A stretch of 64,000 nt of DNA from Scolanthus callimorphus (taxonomy: Eukaryota > Cnidaria > Anthozoa > Actiniaria > Edwardsiidae), in assembly GCA_033964015.1 (NCBI GenBank), contig CM066919.1, positions 7,441,831-7,505,830 of the forward strand. Direction: 5' to 3'. This document shows, piece by piece, positions 46,291 through 58,487 of the stretch (its first letter is position 1; each line of letters starts with the position of its first letter). Both the position numbers and the translations under genes were made by a program. The notes under the pieces were generated by a model. The model saw only the letters and a list, made by a program, of their open reading frames with translations. It did no database searches and had not been told where the DNA came from.

Positions 46291-46764
46291 AAGACGTGTT
46301 TGCAAATCAAGCTCAATTTATGACCTCAAGAAGGTACTCCCCCCCCCCCCCCCCCCCTCTAGCTAATTAGCTAGAAACCCAAAAACTAAGAAACCCTGGT
46401 GATTATGGAGTATTGCATAATTAAGTGCAAAGTTATACGCCGCTAAAGTTCCCTATTTTTAGAGACGTTGGATGAGGCTCGCGGGGCACAATCTGTCCGA
46501 CCTTCAGCACACATATTTAATAAAAGGAAAATATGATTGGAATCCCTTCTGAGTTTGACTGTTAATGTTCGACTTCAAAAATCACGGATCCCCTGTCTAA
46601 TAAAGCCACTAAAGGCTCAGTATTAGGTGAGGAAAGTCAGTAACTTACCTGTTAGCTTACGAACTGTAAATCTCAAAATTCGTTTAAATATCATATGTTC
46701 GTGATTTCACTGTTCTTCACAGCCTCGACTCAAGTGTGCCTGTTTTTTTTTCCTCATTCATTTC

Positions 46765-47065
46765 TCGTTCCCAGTCTACCGCGTCATGCGCGGACGCAGC
46801 CTTGTTCCCTTGGCCTTCTGGGTATTTCGGTCATAGTAACTCTGGTTGGCACGTTGGCACAAGTAATTACAAAGGAAGAAGAATGAAAAATGCAACCGCG
46901 AGAGCTAGGATAACTCATAAATGATGTTCCCGATGTGGTCTACGCCAACGAAACCGCGGACGCGCAAGCGCAAGAAAATCGCGAGACATTGCTTTCCCAT
47001 TCTCGAACCCAGAGCTCCCCGCCGGCTCGTGATATTCTTGCTCCGCTGTGATATTCTTGCCCTGC
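46765..47065. repeat. CATTCTCGAACCCAGAGC end fragments
   Basis: CATTTCTCGTTCCCAG near 46760 and CATTCTCGAACCCAGAGCTC at 46998 in the same orientation; then GTGATATTCTTGC twice in tandem (47028, 47048). Confidence 0.45.
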
Positions 47066-47510
47066 TCAACAAAACTTGAATTATCTCCCGGCCGAATTAC
47101 TGCCATTTTCATTATTCTGCGAACTTTACGTCAATGAAACGAGTAAACACCTCTGGATGATTTCACGCAGGGTAACTTATATATACTTAAGTACTCACTT
47201 GGGTTTAACCCCCCCCCCCCCCCCTTGGCTTGATGTAGGGTGGGGTATGTGCTGCTGCGAATTTCACTGCGGACCCTGTTCAAATTTGCACCCAAAATGA
47301 GACCCCGTCTAAAGAGAAATTACGTTGATAGTGGTTAATCTCGTGTTAATCTTTTTTAGAAACGTTTTTTTTAATGTCCTTCCTGTAAATCAAAATTGTT
47401 ATTTTTTACATTGTTACGGTATTTAGCTCTTGTAAGGGAGTACCCCCCCCCCCCCCCAACTTTCCACCATAAAAGGCAAACGAAACTTGCTTGTCCATGC
47501 GCCTAGTCTT

Positions 47511-47807
47511 TTTACCACTGTATGCATTGCTACGCGACCTTCAAAATTCACTGTTGCGATGGGCGATTTTACGGTTTTACGCAAGAATATTTTAATATCA
47601 ATTTTCTTGACAGAGAGTTAAATCGTTAAACATTCTAGGCAAGGGAAGCTAAGGATAGCTTAAAACCATTTTGGTTGATTTTGCAATCAATATCGATCCA
47701 GTAAAGCAGCCGAATCCAGCGTTTTGGTTGATTGACGGCTAAAAATCGCCAATCGCCCATCGCAACATTGAATTTTGAGGTCGCGTAGCAATGCATACAG
47801 TGGTAAA
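47511..47807. mobile_element. TIR element with TTTACCACTGTATGCATTGC ends
   Basis: 297 bp. TTTACCACTGTATGCATTGC then TACGCGACCT..AAAATTCA; the right end is its inverse. Subterminal CGATGGGCGATTTT / AAAATCGCC..GCCCATCG also pair. Lies about 480 bp upstream of the UNC119 start. Confidence 0.85.
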
Positions 47808-48290
47808 GGTTTGATGGACGCGGAAGACAAAACGCAGTTTGGCGTTCGGAAATGTTAAAGGGAGTTCGTAGAATAATGAAAACTGGGAATTCGCACTAAT
47901 AATTTACCGCGGTAAATTGCTGCGTTTCTTCTAAAGCTATGAAAAAAAAAACAGAGAAGAGCTATAGCTTTTCAAGCTCTCAACAAAATCGTGTGCGAAC
48001 GAAGTGCGCGGACGCAAGGAGATTTTTTGTTGTTGAGCTGTAGCATGTTGCTATGGCAACTGGGTTATATCACAATGTCCGCTGACCATTTCAGGCTCAT
48101 GGCTCCGCAGTCGATCCACAGCGTCCATGTTGAAAAGACCTGCATCTCGAAAGAAAGGTTGTTTCTTTTTGAAAACACCCGTGTTTCAGGAACATTTCCA
48201 ACCTTTAAACTAGAATAACAACCTTAAAGGTCTAGCAGAAAGGTCAGGCTGGGTAAAATAAGTCGAAGTTCTTACGTAATTTGTTGAGAT
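47808..48290. other. Upstream region of UNC119
   Basis: No TATA box. Probably holds the promoter and 5' UTR: TTTACCGCGGTAAA palindrome at 47904, then a GC-mixed stretch to the ATG. Confidence 0.4.
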
Positions 48291-51200
48291 ATGAGCAAGA
48301 AGTCGTCCGCTAGTTCAGGTGAAGATGGCCGGTCAAAGAAGAAAGGAGGTGGATTTCTGAATCGCCAAGCAAAGGCAAAAAAGACATTAACAGAGGAAGA
48401 ACTGTTGAGAAAGGAAAGCATACGTCCAGAGGACGTCAAAAGACTTGCCAAATGCACAGAAAGTAAGCGGGTTCACATATGCACCATGATTTCTTATCCT
48501 CATGAACTACATTAGCCCGGTTTTCACTTGGTTTTCATTCATAACCCTGATACATTTCACACAAGAAATCAACATCGCGTAGTTTATAATTTATAATTTA
48601 TTGCGCTTGCAGATTATTTATGCGAGGCCAACGCTAACGTCTATAACATCGATTTCACGAGGTTCAAGATTCGAGATATGGAAACTGGTTCGACTCTCTT
48701 TGAGATCGCCAAACCGGACAATGTGGACGACGAATTTATCGACAATGAAGACGATCCAAACGCTGGTCGTTTTGTCCGATACAAGTTCACCTCAGAATTT
48801 CTTAAACTGAAAACGGTTGGAGCGACGTAAGTAGTATTTTTCATTAAGTCTCTCGATTTGGTGGTCTTATTAAAGTAAATCGTAGCTCAACGCTGCTGCT
48901 AATTTGTGGAACAAATTTCGTCGCGTTAATCCGCGGAAGCGATCAAAGCCTAAACTTTCAGCAATTTTAACCGCAATAATCTCAAAAGAAAACACATAAT
49001 CGAAGATCTTTTAAATGTTCGCTTACTTCGGCAACAATTTTTTTTTTAGTTAACGTGATTTCTTGTGTGTTTATTTTGTTTTCAGGGTCGAGTTTACAGT
49101 GGGCGACAAACCGGTCACGAATTTTCGAATGGTAGAACGCCACTATTTCCATGACAGGTTGCTGAAAAGCTTTGATTTCGAGTTTGGATTTTGTATTCCC
49201 AACAGCAAAAACACATGTGAACATATTTACGAGTTTCCGACGTTAACCCCTGACGAAAGTAAGTTTATTACATTATGTTAACATATTTACTTGTTCGATT
49301 TTTGCATTCTCGGACGCACTCTTCTATAAAATCCCTACTGTTAACCACACGAAACCTGTATCCCTAAAATTTCTAGCCCCAAAATTGTTACGATTTACAG
49401 TAACTGTCGTTTCCCGTTATATATTGTATTGTCAGCTGCACTATGAAATGAGATCTTTCTGTAGTTTTGTATCCCAACATTTGTATGGTGTCTGCCACTT
49501 AATATTAAAGTTCGTGCAGTATTTGTACCTATTTTCGTTCAACTTATTTGGTAATTTCAGATGCAATCATAAGTTATATTGAACTATTAGACCATGCAAT
49601 CACAGATCGAATGATAACGAGTGTAAAGTTATTTGATGTCTCAGTTTAAGCAACGAAATGGCTGTCAACAGTCCAGCCCTATGAAAACATGAGAACAAAA
49701 TGAACAATAACATTTATTGGTCCTTCGATGTTATTGTTTCAATAATATTTCTTTAAAAGTGTAGATTTGATATCAAAGTTTCAGGTTTTCAGGGAAAAAC
49801 AAAACTACTCTATCTTGAAAAATCCATTAGCGAAAAGTAGTTTAAAACTTTCTACTAAATGCCCCCGTATTATCTCTTCAAACATCCTTTTCAATCAGTT
49901 CTCTTTTTTGTTGTTGCTAATTTAAGGAGTCTTGAAATAGCTTTTCAGTGATGGTGCACTAGTAAGTTATATGCAGTTTATTTCCTTGTGTTTCTACCAA
50001 TCAATTGATCCTCCGATATAATAATACTGATGTGGTGCAATGCACTACAGCTTGTGACAAGAAAAGGATCCATAGCAACACAGGACACTTCTAAATATAC
50101 CCTACTTTTTCGTGTGCGAGATGAAAACTATTTCAAGCCTCCTCAAGGAAGCATTCATTGCTGAATTTTCCTGTTAACTGGAAATGGCATCTTACCTGTT
50201 ATAATATTTGGCAAACGCCTATTTTAGAGTAGCACAGCTGTTAAAATGGTTTTCACTTGAAAACACTGGTATGCTTTTTACTTTACTTATTAGTTTGCCT
50301 TCATGATAATACTAAAACATGACTGTGTTTCAGTTGCTCAAAATAAAAAGTACTACACCAGTTAAGGGGAAATGTCACAATTTTAGGGTTAATTTAATTA
50401 CAGCATTATACAAATTCAGTGCTGCTTCCTGGGGCTCACATCGCCACAACTATTTGCAGGGCCCGACATCAACTTTTTTTGCAAGGTGCCATTGGCAACC
50501 AAATCAAAAAACTTTAGTCCCCACGTAAGGATGGATGTCATCGGAGCTTAGGAAGATGGGGTGCCATTTGGCGACTAGCTTAAAAATTGTGGCCGCCAAT
50601 CCCCCACATTTAGTTACCATTGGCGACAATATGGTCGCAATGTCTGGCCCTGATTTGAGTCCCACACACCAAAATCATGAGTCCCAGGGAGATGGTTATG
50701 CACTAGTCAATTGAACCCCCCACCCTTTGGTCATGGGGAAGAGTTGGTTAATGTGGGGGAGGGGGATATACACTTTTGAACAATATTCTGTCCAAAGGAT
50801 TGTTGGATTCAGCTGGTTTTGACTCTGGAACTTGTCCCCACCCAGGGGACTGGAGCAGGGAGGTACTTGCCAAAGTTTGCTATGGAGTATAGTCAAGTCA
50901 GAGTCAATAGCCCATTTGGCCTTCAGAATAATTGTTAATTACTTACCACGTCCAGTGTATTGGGCTGATCCAAGGTCCTGTTGATAAGGAATGTTTTTTT
51001 TCCATGTGCTAAGGTTTAGAAAATAAAGGCTAGCTTAGTTCAAGAACGAATCTCAAAACCATACCATGTAGTTGTATTTTGCAAACTAAAGGCTAGGGGC
51101 ATTTTAACTGAATTTATTCCAGGAAGGTGTGAGCTTGAACTGTCTTTGTCCAGGAGTAAAGTCAAATCACTCGCCCTTCCCTGGGCCCAATTTTTTCAAA

Positions 51201-51420
51201 TGAATGGGTTACTGTAAAACCTTCACTACTGACTCTGTTTAATTTTCTTCTCCATATGCTGACAAAATATTTCCCAAAATGTTGCTAATATGAAAATTCT
51301 TATTCTTTTTCAGTGCAAGAAATGATTGACCATCCCTTTGAGACCAAATCCGATAGCTTTTACTTTGTGGATAATAAACTGATTATGCATAATAAAGCAG
51401 ACTATGCATACAATGGATAA
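48291..51420 (+). CDS. UNC119: UNC119 lipid-binding trafficking chaperone (four exons)
   Basis: Exons 48291-48462, 48613-48826, 49086-49258 and 51314-51420 have GT/AG borders and phases 1, 2, 1, giving 221 residues with stop TAA. The N-terminus is low-complexity and Ser/Lys/Gly-rich ([20 protein letters not shown]), then [18 protein letters not shown]. The GMP-PDE delta-like beta-sandwich follows: [85 protein letters not shown] and a C-terminus [20 protein letters not shown] almost as in vertebrate UNC119. The family binds myristoylated N-termini and ferries cargo, such as transducin alpha and ciliary proteins, under ARL2/ARL3 control. Length is close to the family norm (about 240). The first ATG of the frame is used and the long third intron (49259-51313) contains TIR-element debris. 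Very secure call. Confidence 0.96.
50457..50652. mobile_element. Foldback with CAGGGCCCGACAT ends in UNC119 intron 3
   Basis: CAGGGCCCGACATC at the left and ATGTCTGGCCCTG at the right, with GGTGCCATTGGC/GCCATTTGGCGAC inner phrases. Confidence 0.6.
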
Positions 51421-52057
51421 GTAGTGGAACCAGGCCTACATGCAATATTGCAAATTATTGTAACCAACAACTAGATTTCTATAGTTACTCAATCTTTGTC
51501 TTAGTTATTTTCGTCAAGATTCACTTGTCACTCTAGAGTTAAATTAACTAGAAAGTTTGATGTTAGAAGTTTATACAGTAGTACTGTGGCAGGTTGTTTA
51601 ATGGTGGGTCAGATTTAAACTGTGTTTAGTTCTAAACAAAAACATCAACTCACCATGGTAATTTGTCATGGATTAGTGATTTAAATCACTATTGAGCAAC
51701 CAGACCCTGGTGGCTAATCAGCTAATGACGGCCAACTGAATTCTCATGCATTCATTTCTTGTGAAATTGTTCCGCAGCCATTTGCTTGGTAAGGGTGTCA
51801 TGTGAAACACTATGTATGTAGAAGTGTGCTTTTGCATTATAATATTAATTGCTGTAAAATCACATTTCTGCCAACTTAAGGAGCTGTGTCATGATTTTAG
51901 CACACTTTTGGTGATGTAAAAAACATCCAAATAACTGATGGATAGCCAAATACTAGTCTAGGTTTGTTAAATAGCCCTTTAACTACAAAGCAATCATTAT
52001 TAGCCTTCATGGACCTATTAAATGGACAGAGCAGATGAAAATGGAAATGGATGGCTA

Positions 52058-52218
52058 CAGGGGCCTAGCCAGGGGGCCACAGGGGGCTGTGCCCCCCCCC
52101 CCCCTTTCTCGGGAGATTTTGCCATACATTTACTGTATTTGCTGGAGGAAATTTGAAAATTTTCGTCCCATGTTTTCACTATCCGGCACCCCAACCAAAA
52201 TTCCAGGCTACGCCCCTG
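52058..52218. mobile_element. CTAGCCAGGG TIR element
   Basis: ACAGGGGCCTAGCCAGGGGG at the left, CCAGGCTACGCCCCTGTG at the right, C14 inside. Lies in the presumed 3' flank of UNC119. Confidence 0.7.
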
Positions 52219-52259
52219 TGCAACACTGGGTTGAGATCTTCTTACATTGCCAGAAACAT

Positions 52260-52410
52260 AAGCAAGTTGAAACATGTACATACATACATTGCTTTAGTAC
52301 CAAGCTGCAGAATATTCACAGAATAAACATTGAACTGATTTTGAAAATAATGTTGTTGCAAGACTTCAAGATGTTAAATGTTAGTATATTATCACTTACC
52401 ACATTGCTCT
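52260..52410. repeat. Dispersed repeat around TTGCTTTAGTACCAAGC
   Basis: GAAACATGTACATACATACA, TTGCTTTAGTACCAAGCTGC and AGAATATT match, inverted, the stretch 31851-31915. Confidence 0.6.
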
Positions 52411-53083
52411 ACTTTATTTGAGCAAAAAATGAAATATTATGAAAAGAAAACCTTGGTTTCCCAACACGGCAATCACGTAAAACAGTTTAGGTATTTATTG
52501 TATTTTTTTCGTTTTTATCTCTATACATTATGCCTTATTATAACTGATGGTTTTACCGTGGTTTTTTAAATAAACTATATGTATGTATGCAGATCAGAGT
52601 TCATTATTGACCAAATGGTCATAAACTCGCCACAAATAATCCACAGCTTGGTTCGCCGTTACATGTTTCAACTATTTTAAGTTCTGTTTCTGACATTGCT
52701 TATTAGGCTAATATCAAGCGATAAGTGATTTGGAGATGATTCATACAAATTTAGAGATGTATTGTATTCAAATAACTGTGACACAGCCCCTTAAAGTTCC
52801 AAAATCTTGAGAATAGGCAAAATTGGCTAACAGTGTTTACATCTTGTTACTACCCAATTCAGATCACCTGATGATAACTTCAATTGCGAAGATGCAATTA
52901 GTTCAGTTTCGCTCAGGACCGAACTCATGCAAGTATATACAAAATGATTTGATTTGATTATAAGGCTCAGGGTAAACCCTGTCAGTGACCCGAAAGGCAC
53001 TGCTATCAATAGGGGTCCTGAGCACAAAGCTAATTCTAACTTACAAAGCTAATTATGAATAAAAATCCCAAATGAACTGTAAG

Positions 53084-53243
53084 TCCCTGCGTTCTGGGTG
53101 GGCTTCCTGTGCCCAGAGATGAACCCTTAGGATGTGCGAGCACTGGGCCCAGCTCACCTGCAGAACGTTCAGGGAGACAATTTCCTGTGACGTCACGTCA
53201 CATGTCTTACAGACCACATGAAGCCCACCCAGAATGCCAGGGA
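53084..53243. mobile_element. Foldback, second copy of the 21943-22096 family
   Basis: TCCCTGCGTTCTGGGTGGGC..TTCCTGTG faces CACATGAAGCCCACCCAGAA..CCAGGGA. Confidence 0.75.
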
Positions 53244-53519
53244 AGGCTGGGTGGCAACAAGATGTAAACACTCTTAGCTGATTTTTTCTATTCAAAGTGG
53301 CCTTGTTACTTGTTGTTTTACATGTATAAGCTTGATCTCCAGTCATTCTTCCCTTAAGCTTCCTTGTTCAACTGACATGGAGCAAGCATGGGCAGATCCA
53401 GGCAAGGAAAGCAGGCTTAGGGAAATGGCTAGAGATTGAGCTTAGAATAGTTGGGATCTTGAAATTCTCCCTCACATGGCAGCTGGATACAGAAAATATA
53501 TGAAATTTTCACAATGTGT

Positions 53520-53720
53520 GGTTTCAAAAATTATCCATAATCCCCTACAGAAGGGATTGGCTGGGTGGGTCAATTTTACAACCTGACTCTTTTCCATACA
53601 AATACTGTATTTTTCTTTTAAAATTCCAGAGGGGCGGAGGGGTCACATTTCAGCACCCTTCCGTGGAGGGGGTATTGATATTTTTTGGAACCGCACAATC
53701 ATTATGTGGGTGATAGATTT
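53520..53720. repeat. GGAATTTCC-type repeat debris
   Basis: TTAAAATTCCAGAGGGGCGG, CACCCTTCCGTGGAGGGGG and TTTTTTGGAACCGCAC; partner of the stretch at 45600-45790. Confidence 0.35.
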
Positions 53721-53786
53721 CAAAATCTTGAATCGTAAATTTACAGCACGAAATTACAAGGTCCTTGACGGGGAGTGCGGCTATAT

Positions 53787-54121
53787 AGACCTTTTTCCAA
53801 TATGGCCGCTGAAAATTCAAATCGATTTTTGTTAAAAATGAACACCAGCACTAGAACACACATCATAACTTTAGTAAAACTACAAAATTTCGCTGCATTA
53901 TATCCAATATCTTTTGAGAAAACGAAAGTTGAAAAATTGAAAATTTACAGACGTTTGTGTGACTGGGGGTATCCGCGTCATACCCCCAGTCATAATGTGG
54001 CATGACGAAAATTTAAAGGATTGCTAATGTGATGATGCTCTTTCTAGTGCCAGTATTTGATTTTCAGTCAGTTTAATTTTAAGACACTGAATTTGCGGTG
54101 GCCATTTTTGGAAAAAGGTCT
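53787..54121. mobile_element. TIR element with AGACCTTTTTCC ends
   Basis: AGACCTTTTTCCAATATGGC and GCCATTTTTGGAAAAAGGTCT (in parts) are inverted, about 335 bp. An inner hairpin GACTGGGGGTATCCGCG / ATACCCCCAGTC lies at 53960. Confidence 0.8.
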
Positions 54122-54301
54122 TTTAAATGCTGCCAAATTTAAGGGGAAGTGGTTGAAAACCTTTTTAGCTTTACATATCTATTTCTTGTTGTAATGACCC
54201 CCTTTATGAAATGTTTTTTATTTGTTTCAAGATATAAATGGAAACTCTAAGGGTTTTTCCATTTGACCTTTCGTCCTGTTTATGGATCATAGTGAAGTAA
54301 C

Positions 54302-54442
54302 TTAGGGAAGATGACAAAACAGTGGTACTTTTAGGAGCCCAATTTTGTCGGGGGATGTGGTGTGTGGCGGGACAGTACCCCACCCCACCCTGACCCCCTA
54401 AGTTGTTCCCCCTAGAGTGCCTTTGTTTTGACCTTCCCCTTA
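54302..54442. mobile_element. Foldback with AAGGTCAAAACA ends, copy 1
   Basis: TTAGGGAAGATGACAAAACA and TGTTTTGACCTTCCCCTTA; shares GTACTTTTAGGAGCCC with copy 2 at 62577-62716 (opposite orientation). Confidence 0.65.
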
Positions 54443-55063
54443 CTTAGCTTACTTCACAGGGCATCACAAGTATTTGATACTTAAAAACTTGAGGGGAAAA
54501 TTGAGGTAATGCTATTAGGCGTCTCCGTGTGAGTATTTGTAGGCTAGTTTTCCTTCCACGTGTATGAAACATTCAAAAGCACCTGACCATATTCCTTCAA
54601 AATAGTGACTAAGTATTACAACACCTTGCTATGTAGAGTTGTTACATAAAAAATGCCAAAGCACTATGCCAATAACCCATGCAGTAGGGAGTATTTGGAA
54701 ATAATTTTGGGCATCTGTTATAGCAGAGATTTGTTAGTCCAAGTACAATTTATTAGAGCATGGTTCAAAAGAAAATAATGGTAGCTTGTTTATAGAAAAA
54801 ATACCGATTATTTAAAAAAAAATAAAACATGGAAAACAAGGGTTGTGTGTTGTGTCGCACCAGAAATATTAGTGTCAACTTCGCACAGAGACGCCAACCC
54901 CAGGACTTCAAAAATCTGAAGTCAAGACCGCCTTGAAGTGACGAATTATCCTTAAACTCTACTCCCGGGAGAAATACAGTTGTTTGACAGTCCTCTTGAA
55001 TTTTTTCCCGGAAGACGGGGCGAAAAACGGGGAGAATTGACGTTCCTCGAAACGCCCTCTAAC

Positions 55064-55466
55064 TTAGGGGGTGGTCAACAGATTAAGGCCATGAATATGT
55101 ACAACTTGTCATCTGGACATTTTAAGACATTTCTAAAAATACGTGACAGAGTATTCACGATATTTTTCAGGGGACTGGGTCGTAATTTCTAAGTAAAAAT
55201 AGATTAGTCCTAATTATCCAGATGCAGTTTTGAGGACATAACATTGCTATTAGACACGTTAAAAGTTAAAAGTGTTTAGTTTCACTGGGATTTTCAACTC
55301 ACACTTTTAAACCAAGCATTATTATGGAAGGGATACTTGCGTGATACCAGAAGGTTAAATGTCACACAATGTCAGCTCTGACGTCATCATTTTATTTAAA
55401 GTAACAAATATAAAAACTTTTCATGAAGCAAGACACATCATAAACAGCATTTTGACCACCCCCTAA
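55064..55466. mobile_element. TIR element with TTAGGGGGTGGTCAA ends
   Basis: TTAGGGGGTGGTCAA and TTGACCACCCCCTAA, exact inverses, about 400 bp apart. TTA/TAA at the tips recalls the Harbinger-type duplication. Confidence 0.7.
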
Positions 55467-55514
55467 CATTTTTTTTTTATAAATATGACGAGACCCATGC
55501 CTTAATCTGCCTGA

Positions 55515-55592
55515 GCAGATTCCCTGGAAAAGTTTTCATAGGACGTCCTCAACCCCCTCGGTGCGGTTTTAATTAAATGCAATCAGCCATTT
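55515..55592. mobile_element. TGCAATCAGCC TIR element, end fragment
   Basis: CCTCAACCCCCTCGGTGCGG then TTTTAATTAAATGCAATCAGCC (in parts), the right end of the 16178-16552 family. Confidence 0.6.
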
Positions 55593-55751
55593 TCCGGGTA
55601 CAATATTGAAATTTGTAACCAAATGGCTACAAGCGAATGGCCTAGTGGATACTTTTGAAGGTATGTCTACGATATTTGTAATACCTTTTAAGTTTTAGAA
55701 GACTTATTTACGCCACATTTTATGTAATATCTAAAAGCCGACTATGAAGAC

Positions 55752-55974
55752 TTGACGGTATTTCAAGACTTTGGAATCCCTATCCGAATAGGAGGCCAAA
55801 TACTCAATAAATATTCATGATAATTAGCCAACACAGAGGGAAAACGATCAATGTTGCAACATTGATCGCCTGTCGTTTCCCTTTGTGTTGGCTAATTAGG
55901 TCATGAATATTATTGATATTGAGTATTTGGCCTCCTTTCGGATTTGAAGGATAAAAGTCTTGAAATACCGTCAA
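55752..55974. mobile_element. Near-palindromic foldback with TTGACGGTATTTCAAGACT ends
   Basis: Arms of about 110 bp pair through GAGGCCAAATACTCAATA, ATTAGCCAACACA and CGATCAATGTTGCAACATTGATCG at the centre. Confidence 0.85.
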
Positions 55975-56381
55975 ACTCCGATCTACATCTCCATTCATTT
56001 AAAAAAAATTCCTTAGTCATTTGAAATACAGCTCAGAGATTAGCCTGTGGCATAATTTTCGATCACCAACCCCCTCTGTACCCTCACATAGCTACCCAAA
56101 CATGATTTATCAAATTATATTTTTTACTTTGAACGTATGCGCAGAAATGAAAAGGTCAAGATTGTTTGGTCGCCGATTATCAATATTGCGTGATAAAGGC
56201 CTAGGAAGCAAAATAAAACTTCAAAATATCAGGGATCCTGCCATTAAATTCTTATCCATAATGAAAATGAATCAAAAGAGAGAGGCCAAAACCAAATTGC
56301 GAAGTATGTGTGGGAATGTATGAGGGGGAAAGGAAAACCCGAAAGGCGTTAAAGTCCAGGGGGACACCGTGACATGGCCTT

Positions 56382-56405
56382 CCCCCCCCCCCCCCCCCCC
56401 CCCCC
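56382..56405. repeat. Poly-C tract, 24 bases
   Basis: Between GGCCTT and AAGAAAAAAAA. No element ends recognised around it. Confidence 0.95.
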
Positions 56406-57046
56406 AAGAAAAAAAAATGCACATTGGGCAAAAGGACAAATAGCAGAAATTGAAAATAGTAAATGAAAATGGTAAATATATATATAAGAGCTTATCCAGG
56501 TTATTAGTACAGCAGATAAAATAATTCATGGTTCTCTATTTAGTCATTTGAACAAACAGTAGATGATGCTTAGCAAGTTTTGGAAAAGCAAAGATGCTAG
56601 AATCCTTAATCCGAGATGGTAAATCTTTCCACAGATATCAGACGCGCTATAAAAGCAATTGATTGCTTGCCTATATTTGTTCTTACTCTGGGTTTGCAGA
56701 GATTTTTATTTGCTGCCAAGATTTTTATTCGCGCCAAAGTCTTTGTCTGATTTAAGTAAATGTGGTGACTCTGAACTCTAAGTACTCTGAACACTCGCAT
56801 AATTTACTACCCTTGATAATAGCGCCATGATGACGCCGAAACGTCGGACATTTTCGCTTTATATTTTTGCTTGTAAATACTTTTCTCCGCATTTACGAAT
56901 GGTTGTCAAATAAGAAACTGCAAGCAGTTTATCAATTATATAAAGAAAAAGATGGTAAAAAGGTTAGCAGGTAACTACTTCTTCTCTTTTAGCGCATGAG
57001 TTACATCCATCACCACACATCATTCGGCATAAAATAATAGTAATAA

Positions 57047-57165
57047 GAGGTGGACCATTAGAAGTTGGGGGAGGGGGGTGGCAATTCCCAAAAAAAATTT
57101 CGCGCAAGGCCAATCCTTCAAAAAAAAATCTCATGCAGAGATTCAAACTAGGAAATAAAAATCCT
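57047..57165. mobile_element. GGACCATTAG MITE, left half
   Basis: TAA then GAGGTGGACCATTAGAAGTT; the interior matches 17369-17480, then breaks into the dispersed repeat ending at about 57250. Confidence 0.65.
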
Positions 57166-57356
57166 ACAAAGACATGGCTTGGGTTCTCATTAAAAAGATA
57201 CACTTGTTCTTGTAAACGGCGCGAGGGCAGTGTCTTCGGTGCGTGAGTTCTCACCGACTAAATATTTGATGATATTTTTAATGCGCGCGAAGCGCGCCGA
57301 AATTGTTATGAAGTGAAGTAGAAAAATGCAAAAGAGAAGTTGCTGGAATAACTACT

Positions 57357-57685
57357 TAGCACCGAAGATACTGCCCTCGCGCCGTTTACAAGATCAAGTG
57401 TATCTTGCCGAGGAAAAACAAACTCTCCCAAAAATGCCCTGCAGTGATAGGCCTGGCAGGCAGTCACTATGTTCGAAAGAAGAACACTTAGGTAAGCGTG
57501 AGTTCGACGTTACACGTATAGAAATTCGTCATGTGGACCGCTTCACACAAATGAATAATAATAATTTCGTAATTTGCGGCATCAATAATAAAACCTACAG
57601 GCATTGTTTACTATACACAAAAAACGGAACGTTTGTCTACCCTTTTTATCTGAGGCTTGATGAAATGCGTTTATAAAAATTCGAG
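57357..57685. repeat. Dispersed GAGTTCGACGTTAC family, forward copy
   Basis: Same order of blocks as 25066-25425: CGCGCCGTTTAC, GATAGGCCTGGCAGGCAG, GCGTGAGTTCGACGTTACAC, GATGAAATGCGTTTAT, GCGCGCTTCGCGCGC. Confidence 0.75.
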
Positions 57686-58136
57686 CGCGCTTCGCGCGCA
57701 ACGGAAACAAAAAGACCTCTACCATGTCAAATAGGGGCCGGGGGATGGCGAAAACGTTTAACAGCTTCATTCTTTTTTAACGGCAACCAATAAAAATATA
57801 TCATAAGAAATTTGTTGTATCTATACATACAGCAACAAGATTTTCTTAATCCATCCAATATAGTATAAGAAAATTTTGTTGATGCGGATTTGGACGGCCA
57901 GTGGGAACGGAACGCCACGGGAACGAGTAGTGCTCGATGCGCAAGATCCCCTCGTAAGTTTATCCTTTCCACTTTTTTTGTGTGTATCTGCGAAAAAAAA
58001 ATTCGTACATGGACGAGTTTTCGTGACATTTGGACCTGGCTCGATGTTGGCCCGTACTTGCGTGGAACGACATAGCGCCATCTTTTTTACCCCCAAAAGA
58101 TGCGAAGAGCCCCCGCCCGGTGATCATGGGAGCTCT

Positions 58137-58162
58137 CCCCCCCCCCCCCCCCCCCCCCCCCC
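58137..58162. repeat. Poly-C tract, 26 bases
   Basis: Lies about 330 bp upstream of the CLN3-like start codon. Confidence 0.95.
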
Positions 58163-58259
58163 GCTCTGGGCGTCATTTACCTATAAATGATAAACCCGGA
58201 ATGCGCCTGGAATGGATATACTAGTTTTACTTCCTCACGTTATCAATCTCGATATCATA

Positions 58260-58416
58260 AAAAGCCATTTACACGCGCCGATTTGTCGGGCCCGATTTTG
58301 TTTACGTTCGTTCGGTGTCGGCCCGACTTCAGATTTTTGTTGTCGGGCCCGATCTTTCATTTCGCAGATCAAAGCAGAGAGAGGCCCGACAAATCGCAGC
58401 GTGTAAATAGGCCTTA
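58260..58416. mobile_element. Foldback with GCCATTTACACGC ends, just upstream of CLN3
   Basis: AAAGCCATTTACACGCGCCG..TTTGTCGGGCCCGA faces GGCCCGACAAATCGCAGCGT..GTAAATAGGCCTT. About 70 bp before the CLN3-like ATG. Confidence 0.75.
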
Positions 58417-58487
58417 AGATGTTTTTTCCATAGGCTTCTCCTCGCGTTGCCTCTTCCTTCTGATTGGTCATCTCGAGTCATCCAAGA

